A stretch of 29,461 bases of DNA from Euprymna scolopes. Taxonomy: Eukaryota > Mollusca > Cephalopoda > Sepiida > Sepiolidae. The stretch is from the NCBI GenBank assembly GCA_024364805.1, contig CM044525.1:21406431-21435891 (forward strand), read 5' to 3'. The position numbers were made by a program, and so were the translations under genes. The notes under the pieces were generated by a model that saw nothing but the letters and a program-made list of their open reading frames with translations, had not been told where the DNA came from and did not search any database. Shown here piece by piece: positions 9,185 through 17,794 of this stretch (positions within the stretch are counted from its first letter, which is position 1; every line of letters starts with the position of its first letter).

Positions 9185-9420
9185 TTTGTATTATTTGGAT
9201 ATTTTGGATTACTGTTCTAATCTCGAATTATATTTTCACAACGTTTCAGTTGATGGAACCTCCAACCTTCTCCAGGTGCGTCCTGTCAATCTTGGAAATC
9301 TGTACAGAATTTATTTAATCCACAGAGATAGCATGCTCTCGTTCCGTCAGCCATGACTGGGTAGATATCTCAAATAATTCAGAGTTGTATTCTTAGTATT
9401 TTTCACACAAAGACCATTTA
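9185..9420 (-). repeat. tRNA-derived SINE, copy lacking the tRNA head
   Basis: On the minus strand the body (GACTGGGTAG, GCCATGACTGACGG-type and TAAATAAATT blocks) leads into the 3' domain: CACCTGGAGAAGGTTGGAGG, then CATCAACTGAAACGTTGTG. The ribozyme-like core maps to 9244-9275. Stem II here is GGUUG/CAACU. Confidence 0.75.
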
Positions 9421-9716
9421 AATTATTCAGACTATTGGATGTAGTCACACACATTTCGACTCATGTAACCTCTGACTTCAGGTGCATCTTGTCAAACTTA
9501 GGAATCTATGCAGAATTTCAAACGAAACCTTTTATTTAATCCATGAGAGCAGCTTGCTCTTGTCCCATCAGCCATGATCAGGTAGAAGTTTTAAGTAATT
9601 TGTAATTGTATTCATAGTATTGCTCGCATTGTGGATTGAACCTTCGACCTCCAGGAGACTGTCATTCAGAACTGATTATCACTTAACATTTTATCTATTG
9701 CACCACAGGTCCCTGC
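9421..9716 (-). repeat. tRNA-derived SINE, nearly full length
   Basis: Read on the minus strand it begins with a tRNA-like head: A-box TGGTGCAATAG (within 9691-9705) and B-box GGTTCAATCC (9633-9642), about 60 bases apart as in tRNAs. The body with CATGGCTGATGGGACAAGAG-type sequence follows, then GACAAGATGCACCTGAAG and the 3' domain. The element would be transcribed by RNA polymerase III from the internal boxes. The ribozyme-like core is partly lost in this copy. A neighbouring copy of the same family adjoins it at 9420. Confidence 0.8.
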
Positions 9717-9799
9717 ACACAATTCTATTAGAACCTATTATTTTTTTTTCTTAATTGTATGGTCTTATTAATTATTACTATATACATACACAGATTCCC

Positions 9800-9892
9800 G
9801 AGTTCAACCAGATGCACCTAAAGAAGGTCTGAGTTTATATCGGCTGAAACATTATGGGAATAACATCCAAGATAAGAGACATCTGAATAATG
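9800..9892 (+). repeat. SINE 3' domain fragment, plus strand
   Basis: GATGCACCTAAAGAAGGTCT, then ATATCGGCTGAAACATTATG and GGAATAACATCCAAGATAAG, is the 3' domain of the tRNA-derived SINE. The core lies at 9818-9849. It runs directly into the 3' end of 5S-derived copy 2, which is on the opposite strand. Confidence 0.75.
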
Positions 9893-10172
9893 TATGCCAA
9901 TGGCATTCACCCTAGGCAGGTTGAACCGGCTTCTCCTGTAGGAAGAAGTCTCTTGGGAATATCAAGTTCACAAGCAGTCTCCAGTCGCATGTATATACCG
10001 GTTAAGGGAGATAATGACGTTAGGTTTTTGCAGTTCATGCAGAGAGGTGTCCTTCTACATATAGTGCCTGGTATTCCCAAATGGTTACCCATCTGATACT
10101 GACCAGGTTCACCATTGCTTAACTTCAGAACGATCTAACAAGAATTGATGTGTCAACATAATTATGCTGTAT
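9893..10172 (-). repeat. 5S-rRNA-derived SINE with a LINE F-like tail, copy 2
   Basis: The 5' head (minus strand, 10172-10060) is 5S-like: AGTTAAGCAATGG corresponds to 5S box A (AGCTAAGCAGGG) and AGATGGGTAACCATTTGGGA to box C (GGATGGGAGACCGCCTGGGA). A body of about 130 bases follows. The 3' end (9893-9940) reads GAAGCCGGTTCAACCTGCCT then AGGGTGAATGCCA, which resembles the LINE F 3' end at about 12610-12650 (GAGCTGGCTTAACCGATCA, AGGGTGAATGCCA). The opposing 61- and 68-codon frames here are incidental. This fits the SINE3 class, named for 5S-derived promoters. Confidence 0.75.
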
Positions 10173-11085
10173 AATCATCCAAATTATCAATCTATTATCT
10201 CCAAAATTATGAAACATAATATGTATTGTTTATCATTTAAGCACAATAATTTCAACACATCAACCAATCGCAAAGATGAGTGGCAGAACTGGCCCTGTCA
10301 CTTAAAACTTCCTCAACCACCTTGGTCTATTAATGATGCACCACAGCGAGGACCATTTTGATTTAACTTAGTTATATGAGTGCTCTCCCCCCCCATCGCC
10401 ATTATTTGAGGGCTATATAATAAAAATTCTTGATGTTCCGAATATAGGTGCTGGATGTTATTTAATCCATCTAAAAAAATCTGTTTAAAGGGAGATAAAT
10501 CTTTTTACTAAAGTTATCTCCCTTGCCAAGAAGCATTTTGAAGCATTGTTGATCTGATTAGGATTATTTGCCTCTGCATAGATCAAATGATATAAGATGG
10601 AAATAGAAAATGGAGGATGTTACTGAAATCGGCTTAGCAACAAACAATTAATCCTTTCTCATTTCATGATTCATTCGTTTGCAAAATTGTTAAATAAATC
10701 ATTTATTATTGTTGATGTTCACAGAATCGTTTTCATCCATTTATTTCTTCCTATTTATGTCTTACTACTGAAACACCTTTCACAACAATTTGGGGGGGGG
10801 AGGCTTTAGTGGTTAAAAAAGATATTTCAGTAATTTTTTTCATACACTCTTTTTAAATGTATTTTATATTTTAATTTTAATTTAAAAAATCTTCTCTTAC
10901 CTTTTGAAAACAAAATGGAATTCAATGAAAGTTTTCAAACACTTACCTAAAAGAGACAAAAATAAGACAAGAATAAATAAATTGTAACAAAAACTTTTAC
11001 AAATTTAAATAAAACAATTTATAATAAATTTTTTAAACATGAAAAATAAAAAAATTATTGCAATCCAAATACAAAATTATTTTAT
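10173..11085. other. Mostly AT-rich, one short palindrome
   Basis: The first 110 bases resemble the stretch after 8870 (AATTATCAATC, then TTGTTTATCATTTAA-type sequence). An 11-bp perfect inverted repeat AAGGGAGATAA/TTATCTCCCTT with a 15-base loop is at 10488-10524. The remaining sequence shows no exon or element that I can support. Confidence 0.5.
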
Positions 11086-11340
11086 GAATTATTTGGATTA
11101 TTCAGAATACTGTTCTTATGTTATTTTCACAATACCGCCTTCCTTCAGGTTTATCTCATTGAACTTGGGAATCTGTATAGAATTTTGAATGGAATCCTTC
11201 ATTTAATCAACAGGAATGGGATGCTCTGTGTTATGTAAGCCATGACTGGATAGAAGTCTTCAGTAATTCATATCTGTATTCTTAGTATCACCTGTAGCGA
11301 GGAGTGAACTTTTTACCCCCCCAAGAGTGTCACTTAGTAA
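11086..11340 (-). repeat. tRNA-derived SINE, decayed copy
   Basis: Plus-strand landmarks run in the usual order for a minus copy: TTATTCAGAATACTGTTCTT, CTTCCTTCAGG, CTCATTGAACTTGGGAATCTG, TTTAATCAACAGG, GCCATGACTGGATAGAAGTC and ATTCTTAGTATCACCTGTAG. The ribozyme-like core has a deletion. The head is cut near 11340, where family A copy A4 begins. Confidence 0.7.
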
Positions 11341-11342
11341 TT

Positions 11343-11800
11343 ACTACCCTGGGTGCCCGGCGTTGCTTAGGTGTTTGTTAAGCAAAAAAGAAAAAACAAA
11401 GTGGTAGTACGCAAGCAGGCTCAAACCCGTTCTACGAAGGAGGAAAAGAACGTTAAGAAAAAAAAAAAATGTGATGTCTTTGGCGTTGCTTCCATCGCCA
11501 AACCGGAAGTGGCGAAGGTTTAAATTAAGGCTAGTCAATCGAAAAGAGGAGATGACTTTCGAAAATATTGGCCAAAAAAAAACAAAAAAAAAAAACGACC
11601 CCTCCTTGCATAAAATTGCCCAGTTAAGAGTGAAGGAATTAATGTTTTTAGCCAATTTTTAGATATTTGTCATCTGAAGGGTCGAGCTTCCAAACGATAC
11701 TGATCTCGTGAAAATCTGTCCCTTCTGTCGAAAGTTTTAAGCAGACAAACAAACATCCATGCATACATTTAAACAGACAGGTGAGATTTATATTATAGAT
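11343..11800 (+). repeat. Family A composite repeat, copy A4
   Basis: Head CCCTGGGTGCCCGGCGTTGC, antisense B-box (GGCTCAAACC at 11418-11427, reverse complement GGTTTGAGCC), the internal AGTTAAGAGTGAAGGAATTAA block, and the tail CGAAAGTTTTAAGCAGACAA ... AAACAGACAGGTGAGATTTA. This uninterrupted copy is the best reference for copy A5: its tail end TTTATATTATAGATG gives the empty site of the MITE at 25519. The 103-residue minus-strand frame is repeat sequence. Confidence 0.8.
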
Positions 11801-11949
11801 GTCTGTTACACCACAAGTACTAACAGATATTTCTAGCATAAATTTTAGGTCAGACGTTACTGTTGAAATAACTTCAGTTGCTGATTTTTTTCTATCCCAA
11901 AAAAATAATTTTGTTCTTGCAACAGTTGCTTCCTTGTAGCGATTAAACA

Positions 11950-12242
11950 AAAATGCCTGTTGACTTCATTTCCTTCCTCTTCGCCCTCTTCCACTACTCA
12001 CATTGTTTTTATCCATTTTTCCCACCATCACATGACCTGTAAACGTGTGACTTGGTTTTGGTATAAAAACTCAGTCAATCTTCATGGCGTCTCTTTTTCA
12101 GATCACACCTGAAGGTAAGTTTTTTATTATTGTCATTTTTATGTACAGCCACACAAGGCACAAACACGTAGGTGCTTGCTTCTTTGATGATTATCACAGT
12201 TACATCAACCAAAATGTTGTGAGAATAGTATTCAAGATAAGA
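11950..12242 (+). promoter_or_regulatory. TATA-bearing retroelement 5'/LTR-like fragment with SINE-type 3' domain
   Basis: TTTTGGTATAAAAACTCAGTC (TATA box at about 12061-12067) is followed by ATGGCGTCTCTTTTTCAGAT and CACACCTGAAGG. The last part begins the same 3' domain found in the SINE family. The domain resumes at about 12205 (TTACATCAACCAAAATGTTG) after some 80 bases of other sequence and runs to the N gap (GAATAGTATTCAAGATAAGA). A TATA box just upstream of a hammerhead-like domain would fit a Penelope-like element terminal repeat, but that is inference. I do not call the ATG at 12084 a gene. Confidence 0.45.
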
Positions 12243-12371
12243 NNNNNNNNNNNNNNNNNNNNNNNNNNNNNNNNNNNNNNNNNNNNNNNNNNNNNNNNNN
12301 NNNNNNNNNNNNNNNNNNNNNNNNNNNNNNNNNNNNNNNNNNNNNNNNNNNNNNNNNNNNNNNNNNNNNNN
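12243..12371. other. Assembly gap (129 N)
   Basis: Unknown bases. Sequence on both sides belongs to SINE-type tails, so the gap probably falls in repeats. Translations across it are meaningless. Confidence 1.
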
Positions 12372-12379
12372 CATCTAAA

Positions 12380-12480
12380 ATATCTTAACTAAAATGTTTG
12401 CATGTTTTGGTTTATTCTGACAACTATTCTAATCTTAAATGTTATATTAACAATGTAGGTTGAAGATTCAATCCTCACTA
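12380..12480. repeat. Two SINE pieces in opposite orientation
   Basis: TTTATTCTGACAACTATTCTA is the minus-strand SINE tail. GATTCAATCCTCACTACAGGC just after it is a plus-strand tRNA-like B-box piece (TTCAATCC) with the block that follows it in other copies. Confidence 0.5.
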
Positions 12481-12559
12481 CAGGCAATACTTGTTTGTTT
12501 CAGCATTCACTCTGGAGTAGCTGGGTCAGCTTCATCAAAGAATTTGTCGCATCCTGTGA

Positions 12560-12890
12560 ATACTGATTAGGTGTGATGATCCACCACATCAGCACATACA
12601 AGTCTTGTCTTATCTTGGGGTGGCATTCACCCTTGATCGGTTAAGCCAGCTCCTTCCAATGAATTCACTGCATCTAGCATGAAAGCTGACTAAGCCTGGT
12701 GATCCATCGCTGACACTATCGACAGCCAGTCATGGTTCCAACGGCGATTGTCAGATCCAGAATTGGTTCGGTATCTTGCTTAACCGTTCTGAGCCATGTT
12801 TTTAGCTGGCCACTGCATTGATTCCCCCAGTCTCGAGAAGGAACTGAATCAATGGCTTCTCTGATAATTTCACCGAGATACAAGTATTTA
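12560..12890 (-). repeat. LINE family F, C-terminal fragment (copy F1)
   Basis: The minus strand contains REAIDSVPSRDWGNQC, then GQLKTWLRTVKQDTEPIL. This matches the (G)QLKTWL..(M/I)K(Q/D)D stretch before the last WNR.WL...DRRAWAA.IRDA block of the LINE polyprotein. The 3' end at about 12610 reads AGCTGGCTTAACCGATCA then AGGGTGAATGCCA. Frame is lost after the first 40 codons. Confidence 0.75.
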
Positions 12891-12939
12891 TTTCACTCTA
12901 AATAATTTATGTGACTGAAACACCTTTCTAAACATTAAT

Positions 12940-13335
12940 TACTATGGCTGACCAGGTACAACAGTTCACCGCAATAGCAGATACAAGAGTTAGCCAATCA
13001 GAGTTCCAGCATAGAGGTGAGGGCTCAAGATCAACTCAGTATTATGTTTCACTGTTCTGAGATAGGTTTTCAGCTGTCCTCTGCATCGATTTGTTTTTTT
13101 CCAGTCCTGAGGAGGAGTTGGTTCAATGTCTTTGTGGATGTAATCATGACTATGTGGATGAAATTATCTGGGTGACGATGAATAACGTGACAGAACCAGT
13201 GAAGACATCTCAAGAGTAGAGCTTGCTGCAGAGAGAATATCTTACAGCGAGAACATCGGCATTTGAGATAAACAACTGCTAATGAACCAGGATTGCAGAG
13301 TCGGATGGTGAAACTCCGACTCCTAGAATTCATAG
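12940..13335 (-). repeat. LINE family F, C-terminal fragment (copy F2)
   Basis: Minus-strand translation contains LLRCLHWFCHVIHRHPDNFI (equivalent to the LRWxGHVxRxPDD block of LINE C-termini), TGKKQIDAEDS, and in a shifted frame KPISEQ*N, where F1 has QLKTWLRTVKQ. It precedes F1 on the same strand and overlaps it in content, so it is a second copy and not one long element. Confidence 0.7.
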
Positions 13336-13509
13336 GATCCAACTCCTTGACCCCAATGTGGAAATCTATTCTGCAAATCCATATACCAGTCTACCACGCC
13401 TATTCAGGAAGCATTTTATAATTACTTTTCATGTATATTATGTTTTACGTTTAACATTCACTTGTATGATAAATATACTCACATATACACTCAACCAGCT
13501 TTATAGAAT

Positions 13510-13740
13510 AAGATAACAAAGGGATAAAAAAATTTTTAATGAAATTTTATTATGTGATCAGTTCAAAAAGAAATACAATGTTGAGGGATAAGGAAACGTC
13601 TTTAGGCCATGACATTTCGAAGCCAAACACTTCTCATCAGAAGAGGGGAGTAAAGACACATTTTATACAGAGAAGAAATTTTTAAAACGATAATATTACC
13701 TTTATTAAAAGAGGGTCAAAGGAAAAACAAGAAAAAGCTA
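13510..13740 (-). mobile_element. Hammerhead-bearing retroelement fragment (Penelope-like candidate)
   Basis: The minus strand carries a hammerhead-type core at 13611-13640 (separate entry) followed by about 100 bases ending in an A-rich stretch with AATAAAATTTCATTAAAAA. Hammerhead motifs are known from Penelope-like elements and some other retroelements. No coding part of such an element is visible here, so the fragment is a solo end and the family is not certain. Confidence 0.45.
13611..13640 (-). ncRNA. Hammerhead ribozyme core
   Basis: The minus strand reads CUGAUGA (13640-13634), stem II strand GAAG (13633-13630), loop UGUUUGG, stem II strand CUUC (13622-13619), GAAA (13618-13615), then U and GUC (13613-13611). 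The two invariant core strings and a G-C-closed 4-bp stem II are canonical, and GUC is a legal cleavage triplet. Stem III would be minimal (A-U plus U-G with no loop) and stem I is not obvious, so activity may need a dimer or may be lost. Confidence 0.55.
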
Positions 13741-13796
13741 TAAAGGGTTATAGTAACATAGGTTGCTTATTGATTTAATCACTTTTTTTTTTCTAA

Positions 13797-13881
13797 GATT
13801 GTAATTCCAGATCGATCCCGGACTAATCCAATTGCCAAATTCCATTTGATTCAAGAACTGGATAACTTTTGAATTACAATC
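13797..13881. repeat. 11-bp inverted repeat around a 63-base spacer
   Basis: GATTGTAATTC (13797-13807) faces GAATTACAATC (13871-13881), a perfect match. It could be a small palindromic element end. No target duplication was found. Confidence 0.45.
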
Positions 13882-13945
13882 CGATTATTATCCAATGTAA
13901 TCCACAGTGATATCACTCAAAGACAGAATTTTCATTGACCCTGTG

Positions 13946-13953
13946 TGACGTCA
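13946..13953. promoter_or_regulatory. Palindromic CRE motif
   Basis: TGACGTCA inside GTGTGACGTCACAAC. The site is a perfect CREB/ATF palindrome but has no adjacent core promoter that I can see. Confidence 0.4.
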
Positions 13954-14129
13954 CAACCAAAACGAAAACAGCTGTCCAGACAGGATTTGCAGGGATCCAA
14001 TGGGCCAAAATATGTTGAAGTCAAAGCACAGTACAAAATATATCTCCAAAAATAAAAGCAAAATCATACAAAAACTGCTAAATTGTGCAACTGGTAAAAC
14101 CAAACAGGAAAAACATGTAAAAAAAAATT

Positions 14130-14240
14130 AATTTATTGGACTTAAGGAGTCAGAGTAGGATAAAAAATTCTGACTCGTAGTACTCTTAGAATTCCAACTC
14201 TGACTCCGACTCCAGCTTAACTTCTGACTCCAAACCCCTG
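14130..14240. repeat. Degenerate (GACTCC)n-like simple repeat
   Basis: GAGTCAGAGT, TCTGACTCGTAG, CTCTGACTCCGACTCC and TTCTGACTCC recur in a short space. Similar GATTCTGATTCC runs occur at 17215-17280. Confidence 0.55.
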
Positions 14241-15295
14241 CAACGAACACATAGGATGTAATGCAAACAGTAGTGATCGAACACCCTCAAGCTTTCTTAG
14301 TCGCATTGGCCAGACTTAACAGCAGTACAATAGAATGATGCGGTTGCGAGCTTGATAGATGCGGATTTTAGTACCAAATTTGATTTCAAATCTGGATCAA
14401 AACTGAGATCAAAGATGGCAGGAAGCGAGACGGGCATTACTAATGTGATTGTTGATATGCTCCTTTTCTTGATCTGTGATGCAATCTACATGTTCCTCTA
14501 ATTTGAATCCTATGAATTATTAAATTTAAAATTTCATCTAAAGAAAAATAAAACAAAATATTTGATTCGCCAAAGATATGTTAATAATGCCACATTCACT
14601 TGTACTACATTACATTCAATGAGCAACACCATCACAATCGACACATATACAGAAGAAGTTCCTATTTTTCTCTCTCAATATTTAGTGGTCTCACCGCTAC
14701 CAGTTGAGACCGGGTCAAATTCTATATTTGCCTACGATATTGTGCTTGCATCGCCATTAACTGGTCTTTACATACATACACATAACATACTTTTTCCATT
14801 TTTCGATTCGATGCCTTATTTCATCCATTGGCTGAGCTCTGATCGTTCTTATTTTCGGGATTAACGGTATCCACATCGTAAACAAACGTTAACCTACCAT
14901 TCAAATATGGCATCACAATGATACCTAGTTTTTCTTCTCTGACTACGTTGCTGTGCTCTTTTTCTTATATTATGCTAACAAAACACACCGGACCTTTAAT
15001 GCACGAATTTTTACATGAATTTTCCCTATTTACAAATGCTGCTACGTGGCAAAATTTCGGTAGATGATAAACACATTAATGCACAAACACACAGAAACAC
15101 GTCGGCCACAGAGAACTAGATTTCTTTATCATACATGCGTCTTCATATGTAAAATTGTCTTCGCAAAATCGAAGATATTCATAATCAGCATACTCGGAAA
15201 CCTAGAAAAGTTGTCAATTTAAAAAATTTGAGGAATGTAATAAAAAACCTTAAAAAATCAAAAAAGGAATAGGAAAAGAAAAGTAAATAATAAAC
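14241..15295. other. No recognised gene or repeat
   Basis: A 100-codon plus-strand frame at 14562-14864 has no signal peptide, domain motif or splice flanks that I can support. GGTCTCA (14687-14693) and TGAGACC (14705-14711) form a small hairpin inside it. Otherwise the stretch is plain mixed sequence. Confidence 0.4.
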
Positions 15296-15300
15296 AATAG

Positions 15301-15490
15301 TAAAAGTTATGAATTTATTAGGTAAGTAGTTATTTTGGTCGTTTTTGTAATTAGGTTTATTCGCTCAGTATAGGCTGACGGTTTTCGTAAAAAAAAAAAA
15401 TAATAAAAGTTATGAACTGTTTAGGGTAGGTTGTTTTCATGATCGATTTGGTTAATGACTTCCATATGCTCAGTATAATTCGACGACTCA
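15301..15490. repeat. Diverged tandem pair, offset about 103 bp
   Basis: TAAAAGTTATGAA at 15301 and 15404 starts two units that also share a TTTTGGTCG/CATGATCG block and a GCTCAGTATA block before GACGG/GACGA. Confidence 0.6.
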
Positions 15491-15529
15491 CGGAGAACTC
15501 ACGGAGAAACAGGATGTAAACTGCAGAGG

Positions 15530-15531
<2 letters not shown>

Positions 15532-15573
<42 letters not shown>
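15532..15573. repeat. (TA)n microsatellite
   Basis: Pure TA run of about 21 units. Confidence 0.95.
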
Positions 15574-15576
<3 letters not shown>

Positions 15577-15679
15577 AGTTAGAAAAATATATATGGCAAT
15601 TAAGCTACACAGAATATTCCGCATTTCATCCACAGTAGGATTCGTCAGGCTTATATTATTATTATTTATTCATAGTGGT

Positions 15680-15919
15680 TTTATTTTAAATCTTTATCTA
15701 TCGGTAGCTTCAACAGTAGGGAATGTGACTGGAGTGCTAAATGTTTTGGTTTCGATTCTAGCTAATGGCACCCAAGTCATTTAATTTTTTAAAATCATTA
15801 CTATATATTAGATACAATACAATATTCAATAGAGAATTGGCTCTGTAATAATAAATACAAAATCTGCATGAATTAAAATATATTTAAGTGTATTTTACAT
15901 TAAGGTGCTCCGCTAGTGT
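15680..15919 (-). repeat. Family B composite repeat, copy B1
   Basis: On the minus strand it starts with ACTAGCGGAGCACCTTAATG at 15919 and continues ATATATTTTAATTCATGCAG, ATTTTGTATTTATTATTACA and CCAATTCTCTATTGAATATTG, in step with copy B4 (TTTAATTCATACAGATTTTG, TCAATTCTCTATTGATCATT). An antisense B-box-like GGTTTCGATTC sits on the plus strand near 15750. The 63-codon plus-strand frame here overlaps the repeat and is not a gene. Confidence 0.7.
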
Positions 15920-16389
15920 AAAAATAGAAAGATTTATTTTTAGTTATGTAATAAGAATGTTTTAAAAATATGTCTTAGTTTTTAAATGAAATCAAGAGAA
16001 AATAAATAGTGGTAGTTGTTGCGACGCAACGGGTCAAGAGTAAGTCTAGTTTAATAAAGTTTTAGAACTGGATGAAGATTAAATTGGAGATGTAGTTGGA
16101 ACTTTTAAAAGTGTTTGTGCTACCGATTCCACATCCCAGAAAGGTAGAAACAATATTACTCTTTTTCTTGAAATTTCGACACTGCAATTATTTTCTCCAA
16201 AACTTTCCAATTAAATTAAACATTGTAAAACTTAATGAAGAATTAATTTCCCTTAGGGAAATTGTTTCCGATCTTATTGACTAATTTCATTCAAAGTTTA
16301 ATCAGTGTAGAAAAACTTTTGCTTTTAATTATTTGTTTCTCCTTTCAGATAAATTTTGAAAAACAATAATTTGATTACAAAATTAAATC
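15920..16389. other. No recognised feature
   Basis: A 62-codon plus-strand frame at 16096-16284 resembles nothing I know. The rest is AT-rich. Confidence 0.4.
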
Positions 16390-16725
16390 TATCACAATGC
16401 ATTTTGTTGTACCGTTGTTGTTGTCTCAGTGTTCACGCTTGAGCCAGTTCCTGCAACTGAATTCTCTGCATCTCGTATAGATGCTGCCCAGGCACGTCGG
16501 TTTAAACCTGCAGTCAATATCAGGTTCAGCCATTCACGGTTCCAGCGGCACATTCTGTAGAGGCGAGAACACAGGATCACATCGGCATCTTGCTTCATCA
16601 TGCTGAGCCAGGTTTTTAGCTGACCACCGTGTCGCTTATTTTAACCCTGGAGTGGGGCTGGGTTGATGGTGGAATGCATGAGGTCATCTGGTTGTCAGTG
16701 CAAAGTGTGACCAAACTATTGTAAA
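16390..16725 (-). repeat. LINE family F, C-terminal fragment (copy F3)
   Basis: The minus-strand frame 16601-16392 reads MMKQDADVILCSRLYRMCRW, NREWLNLILTAGLNRRAWAA, SIRDAENSVAGTGSSVNT. The pattern W..(Q/E)WL.......DR.AW...IRDA at the very end is the usual C-terminus of a LINE reverse transcriptase polyprotein. Just upstream in another frame is RWSAKNLAQ, matching QLKTWL, so a frame change lies near 16605. This is the best-preserved F copy for the final block. Confidence 0.8.
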
Positions 16726-16737
16726 AAATAAAAAAAA

Positions 16738-16935
16738 TTAATTTTTTTGTATCATTCAAACTACTGTTCTAACCTTGGATGCTGTTCTCACAATGTTTCG
16801 GTCAATGTAATGGCTGACCTTCATCAGGTGCATCTTGCTGGACTCTGGAATTTCAAACGATACCCTTGTTTTTCAGGGGGTAACTTGCTCTCATTTTGTC
16901 AGTCATGACCAAGTAGAAGTCTTAATTGCATTCTT
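16738..16935 (-). repeat. tRNA-derived SINE copy with complete hammerhead-like core
   Basis: The body and 3' domain are present; the tRNA head is missing. The core at 16796-16827 reads CUGAUGA, A, stem GGUCA, loop, stem UGACC, GAAA on the minus strand. This is the only SINE copy here with an unaltered CUGAUGA. An extra A separates it from stem II, and the base after GU in the following AUUGUG is G, so the NUH rule is not met and cleavage is doubtful. Confidence 0.75.
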
Positions 16936-16939
16936 TTTT

Positions 16940-17210
16940 CATTTTGTTGTATTATTAGACTATAGTTTTAATCTTGGATGTTATTCTCACAACGTTTCGT
17001 AATATATATATGTAGATGTAATCTCTGACCTTGTTCAAGTGCATCTTATCAAACTCAGGAATCTGTATGGAATTCCAATTAGTATTTTTATTTCATTCGG
17101 GGGGGGGGGTTAGCTTGCTCTTATTATGTGACCTATAAGTAGAAGTCTTAAATAATTTGTAATTGTATTCTTAATATCGCCTGTACTGAGGATTGAACTC
17201 TCAACTAAAT
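16940..17210 (-). repeat. tRNA-derived SINE copy, head truncated after the B-box
   Basis: Order on the minus strand: B-box remnant near 17190 (GTTCAATCC), CAGGCGATATTAAGAATACA, ATTTAAGACTTCTACTTATA, a body, GATAAGATGCACTTGAACAAGG, then ACGAAACGTTGTGAGAATAAC. It directly follows the previous SINE copy in the same orientation, a tandem arrangement also seen at 9185-9716. Confidence 0.75.
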
Positions 17211-17329
17211 TTTTTTCCGATTCTGATTCCAGGAAAATGCTGATAAATGATTCTGATACCAAGTACAATTCTGATTCCCGTGGAATTGTTGTTTTGAAAT
17301 ATACCATTATATAATTTGTTTTTTTTTTA

Positions 17330-17790
17330 TTACATTTTCACGCCAAACAAGGCACATCAACGCTTTGATGTAGGAGGCTACTATCAGGGACATAAGCTAC
17401 AGGAGTATTATTATTATGTGGAGAGTTGGGCAGCAAGATGTCGATTCACATTACACTTGAACTTCTGCATGTCAGTAAAGTTGAGGAAGCAGGAACCCGG
17501 AAGGGAATTCCAAAGTCTAGCGGTTCTGGGGAAGAAACTACTGGAGTAGAAGGCACTCTTACATCTAGGGATCTCTACTGTGAAGGGGTGGGATTTTGCT
17601 GCCTGTTGGGTTTGTCAGGGGTATTTACGTCAAGGGGGTACAAGTGCTTGCAGTTCGTCGGAGCATTTACCCTTAAAGTACTTGTAGAATAGGCAGAGGG
17701 ATGCTACATTTCGTCAATGGGACTGACGCTGAAGCTTAGATGACAGTTCAGCACCATTACCACCTCCCTCCACCCCAATGTAAACTCCCA
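17330..17790 (-). repeat. LINE family D, C-terminal fragment (copy D2)
   Basis: This is the best D copy. One minus-strand frame reads NVASLCLFYKYFKGKCSDEL, QALVPP, two stops around RKYP, then QTQQAAKSHPFTVEIPRC, KSAFYSSSFFPRTARLWNSL, PGSCFLNFTDMQKFKCNVNR and HLAAQLST with a natural stop. The 3' UTR ends CCTTGTTTGGCGTGAAAATG followed by an A-rich tail at 17330. Only two stops interrupt about 100 codons, so this copy is fairly young. Confidence 0.9.
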
Positions 17791-17794
17791 GAAT

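Noticed and set aside
8570-10172. Functional 5S rRNA genes
   Set aside because: Both matches are too diverged in the control region and one is fused to a SINE body and LINE-like tail.
12084-12119. First exon ATGGCGTCTC ending at CTGAAG|GTAAGT behind a TATA box
   Set aside because: The apparent donor lies within the CACCTGAAG block of a dispersed repeat domain and the TATA is only about 17 bases from the ATG, so it reads better as a retroelement fragment.
14562-14864. 100-codon plus-strand frame as a gene
   Set aside because: No recognisable motif, signal peptide or splice context; length is within chance for this base composition.
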